From Spirochaetaceae bacterium (GTDB lineage Bacteria > Spirochaetota > Spirochaetia > Treponematales > Breznakiellaceae), in assembly GCA_031269165.1 (NCBI GenBank), contig JAISZQ010000044.1, forward strand, positions 1-6,639: a DNA stretch of 6,639 nucleotides. The letters run 5' to 3'. Of this stretch, positions 6,141-6,639 are shown in pieces. Positions within the stretch are counted from its first letter, which is position 1. Every line of letters starts with the position of its first letter. Both the position numbers and the translations under genes were made by a program. The notes under the pieces are model-generated. The model was not told where the DNA came from, did not search any database, and saw only the letters and a list, made by a program, of their open reading frames with translations.

Positions 6141-6155
6141 CTATACATTATATAG
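6141..6155. promoter_or_regulatory. Leader palindrome, candidate operator 2
   Basis: CTATA (6141-6145) and TATAG (6151-6155) are reverse complements around a 5-bp centre. It lies between the predicted transcription start and the ribosome binding site of the binding-protein gene. It could be an operator half-site pair or a small leader hairpin. AT-rich palindromes of this length also arise by chance. Confidence 0.35.
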
Positions 6156-6162
6156 TCACAAA

Positions 6163-6173
6163 AGTATGATACT
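6163..6173. promoter_or_regulatory. Palindrome at the predicted transcription start, candidate operator 1
   Basis: AGTAT-G-ATACT is a perfect 5+1+5 palindrome. It begins 2 bp downstream of the -10 hexamer and covers the predicted start point. Repressors of sugar uptake operons often bind at this position, so it is a candidate operator. No regulator gene is in the window. Confidence 0.4.
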
Positions 6174-6174
6174 C

Positions 6175-6203
6175 AATATACCATGTTGCACCATTGTTGT
6201 CAA
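6175..6203 (-). promoter_or_regulatory. Sigma-70-type promoter of the transporter operon
   Basis: Read on the minus strand, a perfect TTGACA (6203-6198) is separated by exactly 17 nt from TATATT (6180-6175). Transcription should begin near 6168, giving a leader of about 45 nt before the ATG at 6123. This is the only consensus-grade promoter I see in the window, and it probably drives all four minus-strand genes. Confidence 0.75.
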
Positions 6204-6323
6204 GCAGAATCTTCCGCCACCTGCCGTGGAGGCCCATGGCCCCTCGGGGGCTTTCCTTGGGCATGTCGTGAGGAGAACGACTATCGGCCCCCCATCGGGG
6301 GGAAAGTGCGCACAAGAAGAAGG

Positions 6324-6572
6324 TGGGGGAAGTCTCCCCCTCGCTCCAGCCGCTTCGCGTCTTACGCTACCCCCTTCAGCGGGGACAAAACCATGCGGTG
6401 CATGGTAAGCGTTGCTTGGCTTGGTGGGCGTACCCCAAGCGTCCACGGACGGACGCAGGACTGAGTACGCCCCGGCCCGGAAGCCCGAAGCAGGACGCGG
6501 AGGGCTGTAGGGGCCCCCGCATCACAGCGAAGACTTTCTTCTCGTGGGGGCCAGCCCCCCGCAACGCCCCCG
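6324..6572 (+). repeat. Structured dispersed repeat, copy B
   Basis: This is the direct-repeat partner of 114-318. Shared blocks lie at 6334-6349, 6380-6393, 6468-6489, 6500-6512 and 6563-6572, in the same order and orientation. Copy B is longer. It has an added hairpin AAGC/GCTT (6407-6417), and an added 9-bp stem with one G-T pair (6512-6520 with 6544-6552) enclosing GAAGA/TCTTC (6529-6541). It lacks the 8-bp AGAATTGC stem of copy A. The nested stem at 6426-6472 is kept with changed bases. Confidence 0.8.
6426..6472 (+). other. Nested stem structure in repeat copy B
   Basis: Outer arms GGGCGTAC (6426-6433) and GTACGCCC (6465-6472) pair perfectly over 8 bp. Inside, GCGTCC (6439-6444) pairs with GGACGC (6451-6456). 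The total span is 47 nt, identical to copy A. Three outer-stem base pairs differ from copy A with both arms changed together. Confidence 0.7.
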
Positions 6573-6588
6573 TCTCAACTTTCAGTCG

Positions 6589-6631
6589 TGGAGTTTCGGA
6601 AAAGTGGGGCAAAGCCCCGCCCGAAACTCCA
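6589..6631. repeat. Strong double hairpin with an 11-bp stem
   Basis: TGGAGTTTCGG (6589-6599) and CCGAAACTCCA (6621-6631) are perfect reverse complements. Inside, GTGGGGC (6604-6610) pairs with GCCCCGC (6614-6620) around AAA, with one G-T pair. No T-run follows within the window, so a terminator is not supported. It may be a separate palindromic repeat next to copy B. Confidence 0.7.
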
Positions 6632-6639
6632 GAAGCGGG

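Larger units (their letters stand above)
6204..6639. other. Gene-free right flank containing structured repeats
   Basis: No credible gene is present in the part shown. Small perfect hairpins are frequent: GCCCC/GGGGC (6239-6251), CCCCCC/GGGGGG (6288-6302), GGGGGA/TCCCCC (6325-6340), followed by repeat copy B and a terminal double hairpin. Short ORFs here overlap the repeat and share peptide stretches (such as SCFGLPGRG) with one in copy A only because the DNA repeats. This may be the leader region of a rightward gene beyond the window. Confidence 0.6.

Noticed and set aside
114..6572. Composite transposon bounded by direct repeats
   Set aside because: Neither repeat encodes a transposase, no target-site duplication is visible, and the enclosed genes are ordinary chromosomal types.

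Overview
The window looks like chromosomal DNA of a spirochaete, most likely a Treponema-type (termite-gut or Breznakiellaceae-like) bacterium. The evidence is indirect: moderately GC-rich coding DNA, a substrate-binding protein whose signal peptide ends in VWAGGGKQ without a lipobox cysteine, and intergenic DNA crowded with dispersed repeats. No rRNA or other phylogenetic marker is present, so this placement is an inference.

Layout, left to right. Positions 1-343 hold no gene but contain a 3 x 10-bp tandem repeat and a structured repeat (copy A, 114-318). Next is a plus-strand CutC-family gene (344-1093). Its first codons carry a 21-bp tandem repeat and its last codons run into repeat DNA. 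A gene-free stretch (1094-1454) is packed with repeats. The remaining genes all lie on the minus strand and read right to left as one probable operon: substrate-binding protein (6123-4819), two CUT1-type permeases (4795-3914 and 3907-3056), and an M81/MlrC-like metallohydrolase (2930-1455). Positions 6134-6203 hold the operon promoter, with two small palindromes just downstream. Positions 6204-6639 are gene-free and contain copy B of the structured repeat (6324-6572) and a strong terminal hairpin.

The operon looks like an uptake and processing unit. The binding protein captures a solute, probably a carbohydrate or glycoside judging by family, and the two permeases carry it across the inner membrane. 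No ATPase subunit is encoded here, so a shared MsmX/MalK-type ATPase from elsewhere is presumably used. The M81 hydrolase may act on the imported compound. It is separated from the transporter by a 110-bp segment bounded by perfect 12-bp inverted repeats, which fills the gap from 2 nt after the permease stop to the hydrolase ribosome binding site.

The least ordinary signal is the repeat present in two same-orientation copies at the two ends of the window. The copies differ in sequence, yet both keep an 8-bp outer stem enclosing an inner hairpin, with compensatory base changes in the outer stem. Both also have a 7-bp/3-nt hairpin just upstream. This suggests selection on a folded RNA or DNA form rather than on the short ORFs the repeat happens to contain.
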